From the NCBI GenBank assembly GCA_028023455.1, contig JAQFVV010006273.1:1612001-1676000 (forward strand): a stretch of DNA of 64,000 bases, given 5' to 3'. The notes beneath the pieces were generated by a model. The model had not been told where the DNA came from, did not search any database, and was given only the letters and a program-made list of their open reading frames with translations. Made by a program: the position numbers and the translations under genes. Below are positions 1 through 11,576 of this stretch, one piece after another. The stretch's first letter is position 1. Each line of letters opens with the position of its first letter. Source of the DNA: Epiperipatus broadwayi. Lineage: Eukaryota > Onychophora > Udeonychophora > Euonychophora > Peripatidae.

Positions 1-2420
1 TCTCCATTTACTTTTACTCCTTTAGCTTCCCATTTTAATCCACAAAATATTTCTTGCAGCACTGCTGTAAAAAGTTTTGGAGATATGGAGTCAACCTGTC
101 TTATATTCTTCTCAATGTTGACTTTCCCAGTATCATTATCTAATCTAATTGTTGCTGTTGCATTTTTATAAATATTCTTTAAAATGTGACAATATCTTGG
201 GTCTATACCTTGATGATCCAATGCTTTAATCACTGAAGAAAAGTTTATAGATTCAAATGCCTTTTCATAATCTACAAATCCAAAACATAATGGCAACTCA
301 TATTCATTTGTCCTTTCTATAACTTCTCTCAATACCTGGATATGATCTCCTGTACTAAAACCACTTTTAAATCCAGCTTGTTCTTTTGGTTGGGGGAAAT
401 ACAATATTCTCTGTAGACGAGTTGTAACTATCTTGGTAAAAATTTTGTATGTAACTGATAAAAGGCTGATAGGTCTATAAATTCTAATATCCTCTTTATC
501 ACCTTTTTTAAATATTAATATTAATACTGTATTCTTCCAATCATCTGGTAAATCTTTATCATTTAAACATTTGGTATATAACATTGCTAAAAAAATTTCT
601 ATTTTTTCTCCTGCTTCTTTTAATATATCAATTATAATTCTACTATTACCTGGAGTCTTTTCTTTCTTCATATATTTAATTGCATGTCTCACTTCTTCAT
701 TTAAAATTCTGGGTAATTCAGAAGATGTCATAGATATAGGAGGTATTTGTTCTTTATTACTATATAATTCTTTATAAAAGTCTTCTATCCATTTCATGAT
801 GTCATCTCTCTTTTTAGTAATAATTCCAGCTTTTTTTTTTATTGTAGATATGAATTTCCTACCAATACCAAAATGTTGTTTTACACTTTTGAGACTTTCA
901 TTCCCTTCTGCTGCTTTCCTTGCTAGTTCACAGTTATACTTTCTTATATCATTTTCAAATCTTTTCTGCATCATTTTTGTATATCTTCATATTCCTTCTT
1001 TTCTTCATAAATTCTCTAGCCTCAGTAGAAATTTTATTGATCAAGTGCTGTTGCAGTTTTTAAAAGTGTATCAGTTGTTTTCATATTAATTTCATTCAAA
1101 TTTGAATCAATTTCAAAATCTACTAATACTTGAAACCTATTTGTAAGTTCTATTTTAAATTCATTAGAATGTTTCTGAAAATTAGGAATATCAACTGTAA
1201 ATATTGTTTTTCTTAATAATTTTTGGCTCTCTAGTTTTGCATTAACATGTATTTCACATCTTGCTAACCGATGATCACTTCCTCTGTTAAATTTATTAAG
1301 AACATTACAATCTTGAAATATGTATTTTCTGTTAGTCAAAATATAATCCAATTCTGCTGTACTTTCATTTGGATGCTTCCATGTCCATTTCCTTTTAACA
1401 TTTTTCTCAAAATAATTCATAATATAAAGTTTTCCTTTTCCTGCAAACTCCACAAGTCTCTGTCCTCTCTCATTTTTATTACCATAACCAAAATTACCGC
1501 CAGCACTTTCATCTTTCATTTGTTTACCAATTCTAGCATTAAAGTCTCCCATAACAATTTTAAAATGTTGTTAACTCTGATCAAAAGCCTTTTGTGCATC
1601 CATATAAAAATCTTCTACTACTTCATCACTTTGAGAACTTGTTGGGGCATAAACCTGAATTATCTGCATTTGGTATCTGCTATTAAGTTGTATAACTAAT
1701 CTTGCCACTCTTTCCGATACACCATCAATCTCCACATTGTTGTTCTTCCACTTATTATTTATAATGAATACTACTCCACTTGTATTTCCAATATTTGTGC
1801 CTTTATAATAGAGTACATGTTCACTTTTTAAAACAATTGTCTCTTCACCTTTTCTTCTAACTTCACAAGGTCCAATAATATCCCCTTTAATCTAAGACAG
1901 TTTTTCTTCTAACTCTTGCAATCTTCCTTCACTTGAAAGTGATCTGCTGTTGTAAGTACCTAAATAAAAAAATGCATCATCAAATGGCAGCCTGTGTCCA
2001 CAATCAGGGGATTCTGAGCAGCCTCTGCCTTCGGCCACCAACTGCTGCCTTGGTTGGTGACTTCACAGTCTCTTGGGAATAAGGGCCATGATTTATTTTT
2101 GTCTGTCGTAATTGTATATATATTGGAAAAATATTTATCATTTACACAAGCATTCATTCTGCCTTATCAGGCAACTGAGAAGAAAGTCCATGGTATTTTT
2201 TGATCTTAAACTCAGAGGTAAAAATCCAATAATCTCATCGTGCTGGCTAATGCGTGTTGTTGATAAGCAGCCCATCCATGTTTATATACTATATGAATAG
2301 TCACATAGTAATAACAGCTGCAATGACAAGAACGTATGGAGTGGATATTAAGAATTTGCCTTGCTCAGTTTCTTTAAGGCCTCCAAGAGGAATCAAAGGG
2401 TTTCCTTTCAATTAATAGAA
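1..2420 (-). pseudogene. RTE-like LINE copy 1 (endonuclease plus partial RT), truncated by window edge
   Basis: This is a non-LTR retrotransposon on the minus strand. From the high end it reads an apurinic-type endonuclease (about 1960 to 1034) and then the N-terminal half of a reverse transcriptase (about 960 to 1). In the endonuclease I see VYAPTSSQSDE, MGDFNARIG, the block ERGQRLVEF, then ELDYILTNRK and RGSDHRLARCEI, the order typical of RTE/BovB-clade enzymes. In the RT I read NDKDLPDDWKNTVLILIFKK, RPISLLS and RQ-DSISPKLF; the catalytic FADD block would lie left of the window. The element is dead: an in-frame stop sits just before MGDFNARIG, the G of RQGDS is a V, and frames shift near 1960-2157. 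The 5' boundary near 2420 is inferred from where similarity to the copy at 15070-18093 stops. Clade assignment is from motif style only. Confidence 0.85.
1034..1552 (-). pseudogene. LINE endonuclease C-terminal two thirds (172-codon open stretch)
   Basis: This is the longest open stretch of LINE copy 1. It starts at the Met of MGDFNARIG, where D and N are metal and phosphate-binding residues of the exonuclease-endonuclease-phosphatase fold. Near residues 62-70 it has the AELDYILTN block and near residues 90-100 the GSDHRL block, which holds the catalytic Asp-His pair. The Met is internal to the original protein: the same frame continues upstream as QHFKIV and then meets a stop codon. The last 60 residues are linker sequence between endonuclease and RT. 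It belongs to the dead LINE and is not a separate gene. Confidence 0.8.
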
Positions 2421-2802
2421 TGGCAAGAAATTTATAACCTCCTGAGTGTAGACAATTTCTTGCATTAAATCAAATCTTAATGATTAATCAAAGTAAATTA
2501 TAGTTTATTAGTTGATATTGTGAAATTGGTAATTATTTAAGTGTTTCTGTTGGGTGATATATATTAAAATTTGTCTATTTAGAAATTCATTTATAGATTC
2601 ATTAAACCACCTAACTACTTACAAACATTATATTAGAAAATCTGTAGAGATTCTAACCAGTAAATAAATTCAAGTATATTTATTATCTCCTTTAAGTTTG
2701 TCACTGTTTTCTGTTTGATCACAACCCCATAAGTTAATAATTGTTGAAATCTACAGGAAAATGCTATAATACATCATAATGACAATTCTAGAGATATCAT
2801 TC

Positions 2803-2898
2803 GGGTATAGATACAAGATATTGTCATATTTTAAAGAATATTTATAAAAATGCAACAGCAACAATTAGATTAGATAATGATACTGGGAAAGTCAACAT
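2803..2898 (+). pseudogene. RTE-like LINE copy 2, left part (5'-truncated)
   Basis: A plus-strand fragment whose sense reading follows the RT of copy 1 (KNIYKNATATIRLDNDTGKV). Similarity starts abruptly at 2803, as in ordinary 5' truncation during LINE insertion. It breaks off at 2898 within the codons for GKVN and resumes at 6535, so this and the fragment at 6535-7045 are one LINE copy split by a later insertion. Confidence 0.75.
2888..2898 (+). repeat. Target site duplication, left copy (AAAGTCAACAT)
   Basis: The 11 bases AAAGTCAACAT occur here and again at 6535-6545. In the uninterrupted LINE copy 1 the same bases occur once, so the duplication marks the insertion of the segment 2899-6534 into LINE copy 2. 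Confidence 0.75.
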
Positions 2899-4969
2899 AT
2901 TAAAGTAATTTCCTTGAATTATTAAATTGAAAACATTTTTATAAAGCATGTTTATATATATTATTTGAAGTATATTTCTAATATTTAATGTAATGGGTGC
3001 TTTACAATTAACAATTTTATAATTAATGAATATAAATAAATATAAGAAGTAATTTTCTTTTGAGTGGTATGTTAAAGAATTATAATTTCTTTGTTCCTAA
3101 TATGAAAGATACTTTCTATATCTTTTTTCGTATCATTAATTTGAATTATTTGAAAGTAAGACAAAAGAGTTACTAATGAATAATATTTTTATCTAATTTT
3201 TCATATTGTTAGGTTCAACTCTAAATTTTCTTAAATATCATAAGAATTAAGAGGTTATTAAATGTTTAGGTATTTAGCTTTTATTGGTACATAATTAGAT
3301 ATGAATGAAATTAGAGTTTTATTTTGTATATTATTATCTTTAAAATGAATCACAAATTATGCTTCCCCCTTCCCTAATGCAATTTGAGGATGTTTGTAAT
3401 TTTTATTTTTATGAGATTAGTCAAATAATTTAAACATTTATGTTCAAGTATACAAAAATTGGATAGTTACAATAGTTGTAGGCTACATAATTGCCCAGTC
3501 ACAAAATTAAGGTGTAGCTGCAGTACAAGCTATAAATGAAATTCTATGGGGAAGTCCAAAGATACTAAACCATTTTAATAGCACTTTATAGTAAAAAAAA
3601 TTACTGTGTGCATTGGATTTCTGACTTTCAATGCTCATATCTTAATTAAAAACAATTAGGGAACAAATAATTTTAAAAAATTTTCAGGAGAAAAAAGAAA
3701 ACAGACAAAGAAAATCTTTGACCATTGATCCTTTTTTATTAATCTGAGCTAGGATGAAATAGTGAATGCCCATGCCTTATTCACTCCAATTTTATTTAAG
3801 TATAAATTTGGTCACTTAACTACTGGAGGCATTCAATCAAGAGCACGATGTGCAGTGCTAAATATTCAAGAAATTAATGTTTGTGTGTGTGTTGGGGGAG
3901 GGAGAATCAATGGTCTGGCATTCGGTCAACTCAAATACAATTACTAGCTTTTTAATAACAGTGATTTTAATATACATCATTAGACCTGAAATTATCTTGA
4001 TTGCTATAAAACAGACTTATCTTCTGATAGATTTTCATCTCACCCAAAGCAATGTCATTCTGATTGTAATGCTTTGCATAAGTCTCATTTACTAAGTCAA
4101 AGACTTATGATTTGAAGTGAATAACACAGGTGATGAATGAACATATAAAAATTTTGCAGTTTTAATTTTAATAAAGAACAACTATTGATAAGCAAATATT
4201 TTATAAAAACAAAAATAAATGAATTTAGGAAAATTTACCGATTTTAGCTTTTTCAGAATTTCAAAATATGATATACATGTATAAACAACATCCCATTAAT
4301 AGTTAAATCCCCCAGCCAGATAGTTGATTAATAAAACCTCAAAATATCTAGTCAACATACCATTGCAGTCAAATTCCTTACTACAATAGGTGTTTCAATT
4401 CAAATAAGTCTTTAGACTATTCTGGAGATACAAAAACAGTCCCAAGCATTATACATATTGACTTGCAAACAGGAAATGTTTATCTGAAAATTTGTGATGA
4501 TACGGATTTTACCTGTAATTATATATTGAACTATTTCCATCATCTGTTATTAATTATGAAATATTTTTAAAAGATATCAAACTTTATTTAAACTTTTAAA
4601 TACATTCAACTGTTAGCAAAACATACAGATTAATTTATTACAACATTTTGAGTGCTGTTTTTTTCTCATCTCTTCTTCAAATGTTGCTGGCCTTACCAGT
4701 GACAGTACTAGCATGGAAATTGAACCTTGGATTTTTAGTTTTGTGAATTTAAGGTAATGCTTGCTCTTACTAATTAGGCTATTCTGAAAACTCAAGTCAC
4801 TAGAAATTTTATATATTTATCTATGAAGATTCTATTGGTTTCTCCAGTTTTTTTAAGGGCGAGGTTAATGAGTAGTTTTGAAATATTATGAATTATTTAC
4901 ATTAGACTGATTTATGAAGTTATCTACTATAAATGTGAATGGCTTATACAAATTTTACTTTCTGCCTAT

Positions 4970-5160
4970 TATTTTTCTTGTCCAATGTATTTTAGGTGCA
5001 TTTGGTTTTTTTTTTTAATCATTACTTTTTGCGTTTTTAATTACGTATTTTGAAATGAGTCAGATGATTTCAGCCATATATGTTCTTCCATATTCACATG
5101 GTATTTCATAGATGCAGTTTTTGTTTTTCAATATTTGCAGTTTGTGTTTTATAGAAGTTA
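4970..5160 (-). pseudogene. GIY-YIG endonuclease fragment of the Penelope-like element
   Basis: Read on the minus strand, this gives NCIYEIPCEYGRTYMAEI followed by a stop and LISKYVIKNAK. The pattern matches the start of PLE GIY-YIG domains: a GIY-like IYEIPCECG block, then a YIGE-like block (here YMAE), then an arginine-containing helix. The YIG motif has decayed to YMA, so catalysis is not expected. It sits downstream of the RT fragment in the same orientation. Confidence 0.6.
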
Positions 5161-5545
5161 GAATTTTTCATAGGGCACTTATGACTTTGGAAAGGAATCT
5201 TAATATACTGATCACAGATTTTCTTTAGTTTAGCTGCAATTACTAATATCTATGGATACGCTTTAATACCTATAATTGTTTTTTCTTATGGTGTTTCTTT
5301 TAGTTGGCTATTTCATAATGATAGCTGATGGATAAGTATTTTTCATGAGAGTTTATGCTATATGATTTTTCTTTTTCCAAGTTATTGGTTTCTGAATAAG
5401 AATTTTTATTCTGATTAGAGTGTGTGAGTTTTCTGTTGATTGTAATTTTGATTTTGCTATGAGGGAATCTTGTCAAAAGAAAATTAAGAACTGTAGTGTC
5501 TGTTCTTGTTTTAATTCTATTGTGAATTTAATTAAAAGAACATAA

Positions 5546-6250
5546 TTATTGATAGTATCCAGAATGTTTGTAGTAATGCTTTACCATATGGTCATAGAAA
5601 AGCCAGACTTTAATTGTAGATAGAATTTTATTTATGGTTGTAGTTTCAAGTTCTTCCATGTAAATATTGCTGATCAGAGATAGCAATAAGGAATCAAAAA
5701 GCATCTTTTGAATTTGTTGGAAGAATTCTATAGTATATAATAATAGTATGCTGTGCAGAATGTTAAGTGTAATTAAACTATCAATTGGAAGAATTATTCT
5801 GGTTTGTACACTACTATTGTTATTTAATCTTTTTTTTACATTAGATAATGCTTCATCACAGAGTACTTTTGTGATTAAGTTTTTCACATCAAAATTTACC
5901 AATATGTCAGTTCTTTTACTTTTCATGTTGATTAATTCTACAATTTTCTTGGAATCTCTAACACAGAACCGTCTCTTGTATGCCAAAGGACTAAGAACAT
6001 TAGAATTTTTGATATAGTGAGTTTTCAGAATTAACAATAGATCTTAATGGAACCTGGCCTTTATTGATTTTAGGTGACCACAAAGATGTGGAATTTTTGC
6101 CAAAATATGTCAATCTATTTTTTTCTGAATCATTGAAATAGCTGTGATCAGGGATGCTTTCTGAATAATATTTACAGTTGTGATTCATAGCTAGTATGGG
6201 ACTTTTAGTCTGTTGGGAGAAGCTCTTATTGTATCATAATTACTATTATC
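5546..6250 (-). pseudogene. Penelope-like reverse transcriptase fragment
   Basis: Two overlapping open stretches (6188-6000 and 6037-5546) in different frames give the RT. The first contains SLWSPKINKGQVPLRSIVNS, matching the LYGLPKIHK...PLRPIVS block of PLE RTs. The second has ILVNFDVKNLITKVLCDEAL, matching the FDV-SLFTNVP--EAL block, then a degenerate LLSLISNIYMEELE for the SPLSPVIANIYMEHLE block. The catalytic YVDD position has become FYDHM, so the enzyme is dead. Confidence 0.75.
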
Positions 6251-6534
6251 CATTTACAAATGTTACATTGCTCTTGTTAGCAGGAAGAATGCTTATAGAT
6301 TGGTCTAGTTTAAGATTTAATAGATTTTTCTCTCAACATAAGTGATATTAAATTTATATTGTTGGTGTCTCATTTTCCAGCATAATTTTGCTTTCTCTTA
6401 ACAAAGTCTCACTTGCAGTCTAAATAATTCTGTCTGGGAAGGAATTAGAGAATTTAGTTATAAGCTTTTAGAAGCTGATTGGAAAACTCTTATGAAATCT
6501 TTATCAGTAAATTTATTTTTTAATAAAGATTATT

Positions 6535-7045
6535 AAAGTCAACATTGAGAAGAGTGTAAGACAGGGTGACTCCATATCTCCAAAAGTTTTTGCAGCAGTG
6601 CTGCAAGAAATATTTTGTGGATTAAAATGGGAAGCTAAAGAAGTGAAAGTAAATGGAGATTATTTAAGTCATTTAAATTTTGCAGATGATGTAGTTGTTT
6701 TTGCAACGTATGCTTCAGAGCTGCAGGAAATGTTGCAGGAGTTATCAGATGAACGTAGGACTAAAGATAAATGTTAAAAAGACTAAAGTAATGTTTAATG
6801 GATTTTCTAAAAATATGAAAATAAAGATTGATTATGATGAGTTAGAAGAAGTTAACAGTTACAAATACCTTGGTCAGATTATTAATACAGATGGAAACAT
6901 AATAGATGAAATTAATCATAGAATTAAACCTGGTTGGAGTGCTTTTGGTAGAAATAACTTGATATTGAAAGGACATATACCTATGTGTCTGTAAAGGAAG
7001 ATTTTTAATAAATGTGTTTTACCTGTTCTTACTTATGTATCAATA
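6535..7045 (+). pseudogene. RTE-like LINE copy 2, right part (RT palm and thumb)
   Basis: Continuation of the LINE interrupted at 2898. The plus strand reads VRQGDSISPKVFAAVLQEIF, then HLNFADDVVVF with the catalytic FADD motif intact. After a frameshift near 6690 come LEEVNSYKYLGQIINTDG, then EINHRIKPGWSAFGRNNLIL, and LPVLTY. These blocks are the RT core and thumb of RTE-type LINEs. Similarity fades near 7045, before the C-terminal region seen in the other copies. Frameshifts and stops show a dead copy. Confidence 0.8.
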
Positions 7046-8164
7046 ATGAAAGAAAGAAACAGTGCACTGGCGAAGACAGTACTATCAGGCTTCTGAATTT
7101 TAGGCTATTAAGATCATATATAATTTTCAATGATCATCCAATTTTGACAGGCAATGTCTTCCAAATTATTTATGAGGACTAATAGTTTTAATTTTAACAG
7201 TATACAAGCCTAACACGAGCATCAGTTTTGAAAGAAACTTTTTAAATTCCAACCATCAATAAGGATATTAAATGTATATATATTTTGCTCTAAATCTTTC
7301 TTTTTTTTTCTGACTGTATAATATCTTACTTTTCTCGTACGGTACTTATTAAACCTATTATTTTGAAATTTCCTTGTGAGTATATGACATTTTTAGTTAT
7401 TAAAATGATTCTAAAATTTTAAATACAATTTCAATTAATATTTATGCCTTGAATATTATTGTGAAAGGAAGTTTTGATAAACAGATCTTAGAATTATTGC
7501 TTGCGAGTAACAAGCACGCAAATAACACTTTATTTTTCGAAATAGTAATCTATAAACCGAAATATAATTTGTATTATTTTAAAATTTATTGAAAATATTA
7601 ATTGAAAGTGTAAAAAAAAAAGTTTTACAAACAATAATCTTTTGAAATAATACAGTTTTGAAAGAAATACTGCCGTAGGAAAAAAAAAAATTAGCTTTTT
7701 TTTTAAAAAAAAAAAAAACACAGACCGATTTTTAGATTGTCGTAAAAATTACTTTTTGTTTTATTTACCAAAAAAAAACACTTTTAGGGTAAATAATTAA
7801 AAAAACAGATCGCTTTTTAGAAGTCATAATTTAAAAATACATCAATTCATGAAATGGTGAAATAGAATGTAAAACTATTACGTTTGACCGTATATTTAAA
7901 TAGTTATGACTTATAAATTATTCACCCCTGTACATTATAGGCCCTGAATGTTTTAAGTACTATGTTCATAAACGCTAGCAAGGAGGCTTTTAGAGATTGC
8001 TGTTTTTACCGTGTGTAACCTGGAGAAACAGCACCGCGTAATGGGCTAGAATCTTGGTAGTTTCTGATAGCAGATGACACATAAGCTAGATGTGTTTACG
8101 GCAATCAGCGCCATCTAGGTTCTTGGTAGCAGACGATGTAAGCTGCTAGCTAGCTTGCGGAAGG
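7046..8164. other. No gene recognised; AT-rich with poly-A tracts
   Basis: I see no exon or known element. Several A/T homopolymer runs lie at 7610-7780. At 8035-8150 is a more GC-rich patch in which a motif around CTTGGTAG...GCAGA occurs twice, possibly an old repeat. Confidence 0.4.
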
Positions 8165-8880
8165 TTTCTGTGATGTATTATGGCTTCTTCTTAAACGAAG
8201 TCAAGAATATCTCGGCAATTATGCCCAGATAAACCTATTAGCCACTTTATTTTACATTCCCCACTCTAAATTTACCCGTAATCTGCTCTATCCCATTTCC
8301 ACAACATAATTTTTGTCAACTCTATAACCTTTATATCTAAATCCCCCTTATCTTTTCCCAAACCCAGCATAAAAACCAATAATTCACTTTCTGTATAATC
8401 ACTCTTTTCATAGTTATTTTTCCACAACTTCATTATATGTACCCTTTCTGTTTTCAAACATTTACATTCAATTAACAAATGCCTAATATTTTCAATTCCT
8501 TCCTTACATAATTTACAAAATAAATCACCCATATTTTTCCATTTACATGTATATTCTTTTGTAGCTAAAGATCCCATTCAAGCCTTAACAATAAACTACT
8601 TTTCTTACTATTATCATATATTAACTCACACCCAATATTCTGTTTATTTCTATATATATTTAAACTTTTTTCACTCACCATACTATTTCTCCATTTCTCT
8701 AACTCCCTAGTCTTTATTAATAAATTAATTCATTTATCCCATTTCTTACTACTATAACACTCAATAATCCTCTTAACACAATCATTCCATCTTTTGTACA
8801 AATATACTGATATAAATTCTTTATCCAAATCTTTTGCCCCTACCCTGTATGTTCTGTGTGCCAACATAGAAACAACGCCT
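8165..8880 (-). pseudogene. LINE 3' fragment with CCHC-type C-terminal domain, copy 1
   Basis: The open stretch 8577-8272 encodes 101 residues with the spacing C-x2-C-x8-H-x4-C (CKLCKEGIENIRHLLIEC), the zinc-binding motif found after the RT in several LINE clades. A second copy lies at 36142-36925, and both share flanking text beyond the open stretch, including a TTAAACGAAGT block in the presumed 3' UTR. Neither copy contains an RT, so both look like 5'-truncated insertions. This family differs from the RTE copies, whose C-terminus is visible elsewhere and lacks this motif. Confidence 0.65.
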
Positions 8881-8900
8881 CTAGCGGCCACATAGCAGGT

Positions 8901-9049
8901 GGAGTTAGAGTACCTATTTTTTTTAACATATATTTTAATAACTATTAAAAATAATATATTGTAAAAATTTAAAAGGAGTTAGAGTACCTATTTTTTTTAA
9001 CATATATTTTAATAACTATTAAAAATAATATATTGTAAAAATTTAAAAG
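8901..9049. repeat. Two-unit tandem duplication, 74-bp period
   Basis: The unit starting GGAGTTAGAGTACC at 8901 is repeated at 8975 with no difference that I can see to 9049. It is an AT-rich, non-coding local duplication, probably recent. Confidence 0.9.
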
Positions 9050-9213
9050 AATAAATGAATATTTCATAAAAATTAAAATATTTTTTAAGTAGTGTTTTGA
9101 ATTCTTTTCTAGAATTGCAAACTATTATTAAAATTATTGTAAAAAAAATTTTTTTAATATATTTCAAAATGTATGACATTTTTGGAAAGAAAATTTGAAT
9201 TTGAATCTAATGA

Positions 9214-9230
9214 TGTATTATACAATCATA
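9214..9230 (+). repeat. Target site duplication of short PLE, left copy (17 bp)
   Basis: TGTATTATACAATCATA occurs here and at 10544-10560, directly repeated on either side of the PLE-derived element. Confidence 0.85.
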
Positions 9231-9285
9231 GTATTTATTCCTTTCTTAGATAGTTTATCAATACTTTTATTTTATCAAACTAACA

Positions 9286-9313
9286 GTTTTGACTGTCCTG
9301 CAATCATCATCAG
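9286..9313 (-). ncRNA. Hammerhead-like core in left inverted end of short PLE (degenerate)
   Basis: The minus strand reads CTGATGA, a stem of about 5 bp with a GCAGGA-type loop, then AAAAC where a hammerhead needs GAAAC. The G-to-A change should abolish activity. One extra base follows CTGATGA, so even the ancestral form may not have been a standard hammerhead. Confidence 0.4.
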
Positions 9314-9589
9314 ATCTATAATATTCAAATATATAATTATACAATTAATACACTTATGCACATATTTAATACAAGTAATGGGATAATAAGTAGAAAAAAT
9401 AAGATAGATAAGAATAAATATATGGGTATTAAAACTTATAATAATAGTATTGCAAAAAGTATGAATAAAATAATTATTAGAATTAACAAAAAGTTTAATA
9501 ATGTAATAAAATTTAAGATAGTGAATAAAAGAAGGAAGAATATACTTAATATATTAGATAATAAGTATGTAAGAAAAGTAGAGAAAAAA

Positions 9590-9889
9590 CATAAATGGTG
9601 TATATAAAATTGAATGCAAATCATGTAAAAGTAAAAATATAAAAACTAATTATGTGGGAGAAACAAAGAATTCAATTTATACCAGATTAATTCAACATAA
9701 ATATGATAAGAGATCACCTGTTTATTTGCATTCATTAGAAACAGGTCATAGGTTTGAAAAAGATTGAACAAAAATAATTAAATACACAAATAATAGAAGG
9801 GATAGGAAAATTAAAGAGGCAATCTTGATTAAGAGTATAAAACCAAGTCTTAATAGGGATTTCGGGGTAAGAACAATAATTTTATAAAC
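9590..9889 (+). pseudogene. PLE GIY-YIG endonuclease
   Basis: In one frame I read GVYKIECKSCKSKNIKTNYVGETK, then YTRLIQHK and GHRFEKD, a stop, and AILIKSIKPSLNRDFG. GVY and YVG are the GIY and YIG motifs, about 17 residues apart because of a CxxC insert, as in many PLE endonucleases; the Arg of TRL matches the conserved catalytic-helix arginine. One in-frame stop near 9766 interrupts it. The preceding open stretch 9356-9607 is in another frame, so a frameshift lies near 9600. The domain would nick DNA for target-primed reverse transcription. Confidence 0.75.
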
Positions 9890-10413
9890 AATTATTAATA
9901 ATAATTAGAATTTGAAAGGGTTAAAAGAAAAAAGTTAAAGAAAATGACAATAGAGGGAGTGTTAAACAAGTGCAAATTTTGAATTTTTTTTCAGTTGGGT
10001 TTTGGAAATAGAATTGACAAGAGGTAGGTTAATTTTTGTATAATAAAATAAATAATAAAGATTAATTTATGATGTGGGAAAAGTTAAATGATAAAAGTAT
10101 TTAATAAGAATAAGACAAGATTAGAAATTGATTTTATAATATAACTAAAATGATAATAATATGTATTTAATAATAAAATAAATGTTAAAGTTATAATTAT
10201 TATATTAAATAATATTTTTAAAAAAATAAAGTGATATAAAATAAATATTAATAGAATTATTTAAAAAGTAAATTAATAGAATGGGAAATGATTATTTATA
10301 AAGGTCATATTAAAATCTATAATTATTTTTGTTTATATTGTGTATTTAATTATGTATATCAATATGTGGATAAGTGTATTAATTGTATAATTATATATTT
10401 GATTATTGTAGCT

Positions 10414-10441
10414 CTGATGATGACTGCAGGACAGTCGAAAC
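10414..10441 (+). ncRNA. Hammerhead-like core in right inverted end of short PLE
   Basis: CTGATGA, one extra T, a perfect 5-bp stem GACTG/CAGTC, then GAAAC. The two conserved blocks and stem II of a hammerhead ribozyme are present apart from the extra base. I could not draw convincing helices I and III. Hammerhead motifs are known in the pseudo-LTRs of PLEs, which supports this reading. Confidence 0.5.
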
Positions 10442-10543
10442 TGTTAGTTTGATAAATGTATTGATAAAGTGTCTAAGAAAGGAGTAAATGGTATGATATG
10501 TTAAAGTAGAAATCAATACATAGGAAAAGAAGAAATAGAAAAT

Positions 10544-10560
10544 TGTATTATACAATCATA
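10544..10560 (+). repeat. Target site duplication of short PLE, right copy
   Basis: Identical to the 17 bases at 9214-9230; it marks the right edge of the PLE insertion. Confidence 0.85.
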
Positions 10561-11576
10561 TGTAGTCTGAATGATTTTCTTGCTAATTTTAATTGAAGCT
10601 ATATTTGGCTAAACTTTTAAAAATAAGAGCAACTGCAGGGAATTAATTAATTATTTTCTTAATGATATAACAATATCATTAAAGTTTATATTGTTCATTT
10701 AAAATTTAAGATGTTAGAGTAAATTGTGTTAAATGATGGCAAGCACTGCCAAGTTATTAAAAACTATATTTGGCAGAGAAATTAACATACATATAACTAA
10801 TGTTCACGGTGAAAGCAATTAATGTTATTAATTGTTAAAAAATCTTTATGCATAATGTACTATAATATAAGCTAATATTAAATAGTAACAATATCATCTA
10901 TAATTACCAACACATTTGACTAGTGTTGAATTATGAAAAAAAAAAAATATTAAAAATATATGTACAAATTTAAAGAAATGTTTAATTAAATAATTAAATT
11001 ACATTAAATTTTAATTCTATATTCCGAATATAAAATATTTTTGGAAAATTCTACAAAAAAAAAAGTCATTTGGTGATTCATTTGTATATGTAGTAATTAT
11101 TTCTATTTGATCCAAAATTATAATTATGAAACAATAAAAATGAAGCAACAATTTTTCAGGAAACATAAATTCATCAATTCATCTTTTTTGAACTTATACT
11201 GTGAACTTAAGTAACAGTAAAATTTTACCTATGCTAATTTAAAATAAAAGCATTAAAGGGTCATTAGTTATTTAAATTTTAAAGCAACTAACTACTTGGA
11301 AAAAAGTGACAAAGTAATTATGATATACACCCTAGTATAAAATATGCCACAATATTAAAAAAATGTACAATAGGAAATTAAAATTATTATTTAGAATTTT
11401 ACATCTTATATATGTATAAAATGCTAATAATGTTTATACATACTATTTAACTAAAAAAAAAAATTTTTTTTCTTACTTCATATATTTTTAATGATGAAAT
11501 TAGAGTGTAAGTATATTTATACTAAAACTCTTTATATATGTATATCTTAAAAATATATTTATATTTAAATGTTTAG
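10561..11576. other. No gene recognised; presumed RMND1 intron
   Basis: AT-rich sequence with no repeat family or exon that I can identify. It lies directly upstream of an RMND1 exon that needs an acceptor site, so it is probably intronic. Confidence 0.4.

Larger units (their letters stand above)
2899..6534 (-). mobile_element. Penelope-like element inserted in LINE copy 2
   Basis: A 3.6 kb insertion bounded by an 11-bp target duplication. Its minus strand carries a degenerate Penelope-like protein: an RT (about 6450 to 5546) followed by a GIY-YIG endonuclease (about 5160 to 4970). RT then GIY-YIG is the diagnostic order of the canonical endonuclease-bearing PLEs. The span 2899-4850, downstream of the endonuclease, has no coding similarity that I recognise; it could be a long 3' region or contain further insertions. 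Stops and frameshifts show that the copy is inactive. Confidence 0.7.
9231..10543 (+). mobile_element. Short Penelope-like element with inverted ends
   Basis: A 1.3 kb element between two identical 17-bp direct repeats. It carries only the C-terminal part of a PLE protein, the GIY-YIG endonuclease on the plus strand (9590-9889), so it is strongly 5' truncated. About 150 bp at its left end (9233-9378) is the reverse complement of 10350-10487 near its right end; about 55 bp more lie beyond the right inverted copy. Both inverted copies contain a hammerhead-like core. Inverted terminal structures of this sort are known for Penelope elements. Confidence 0.8.
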
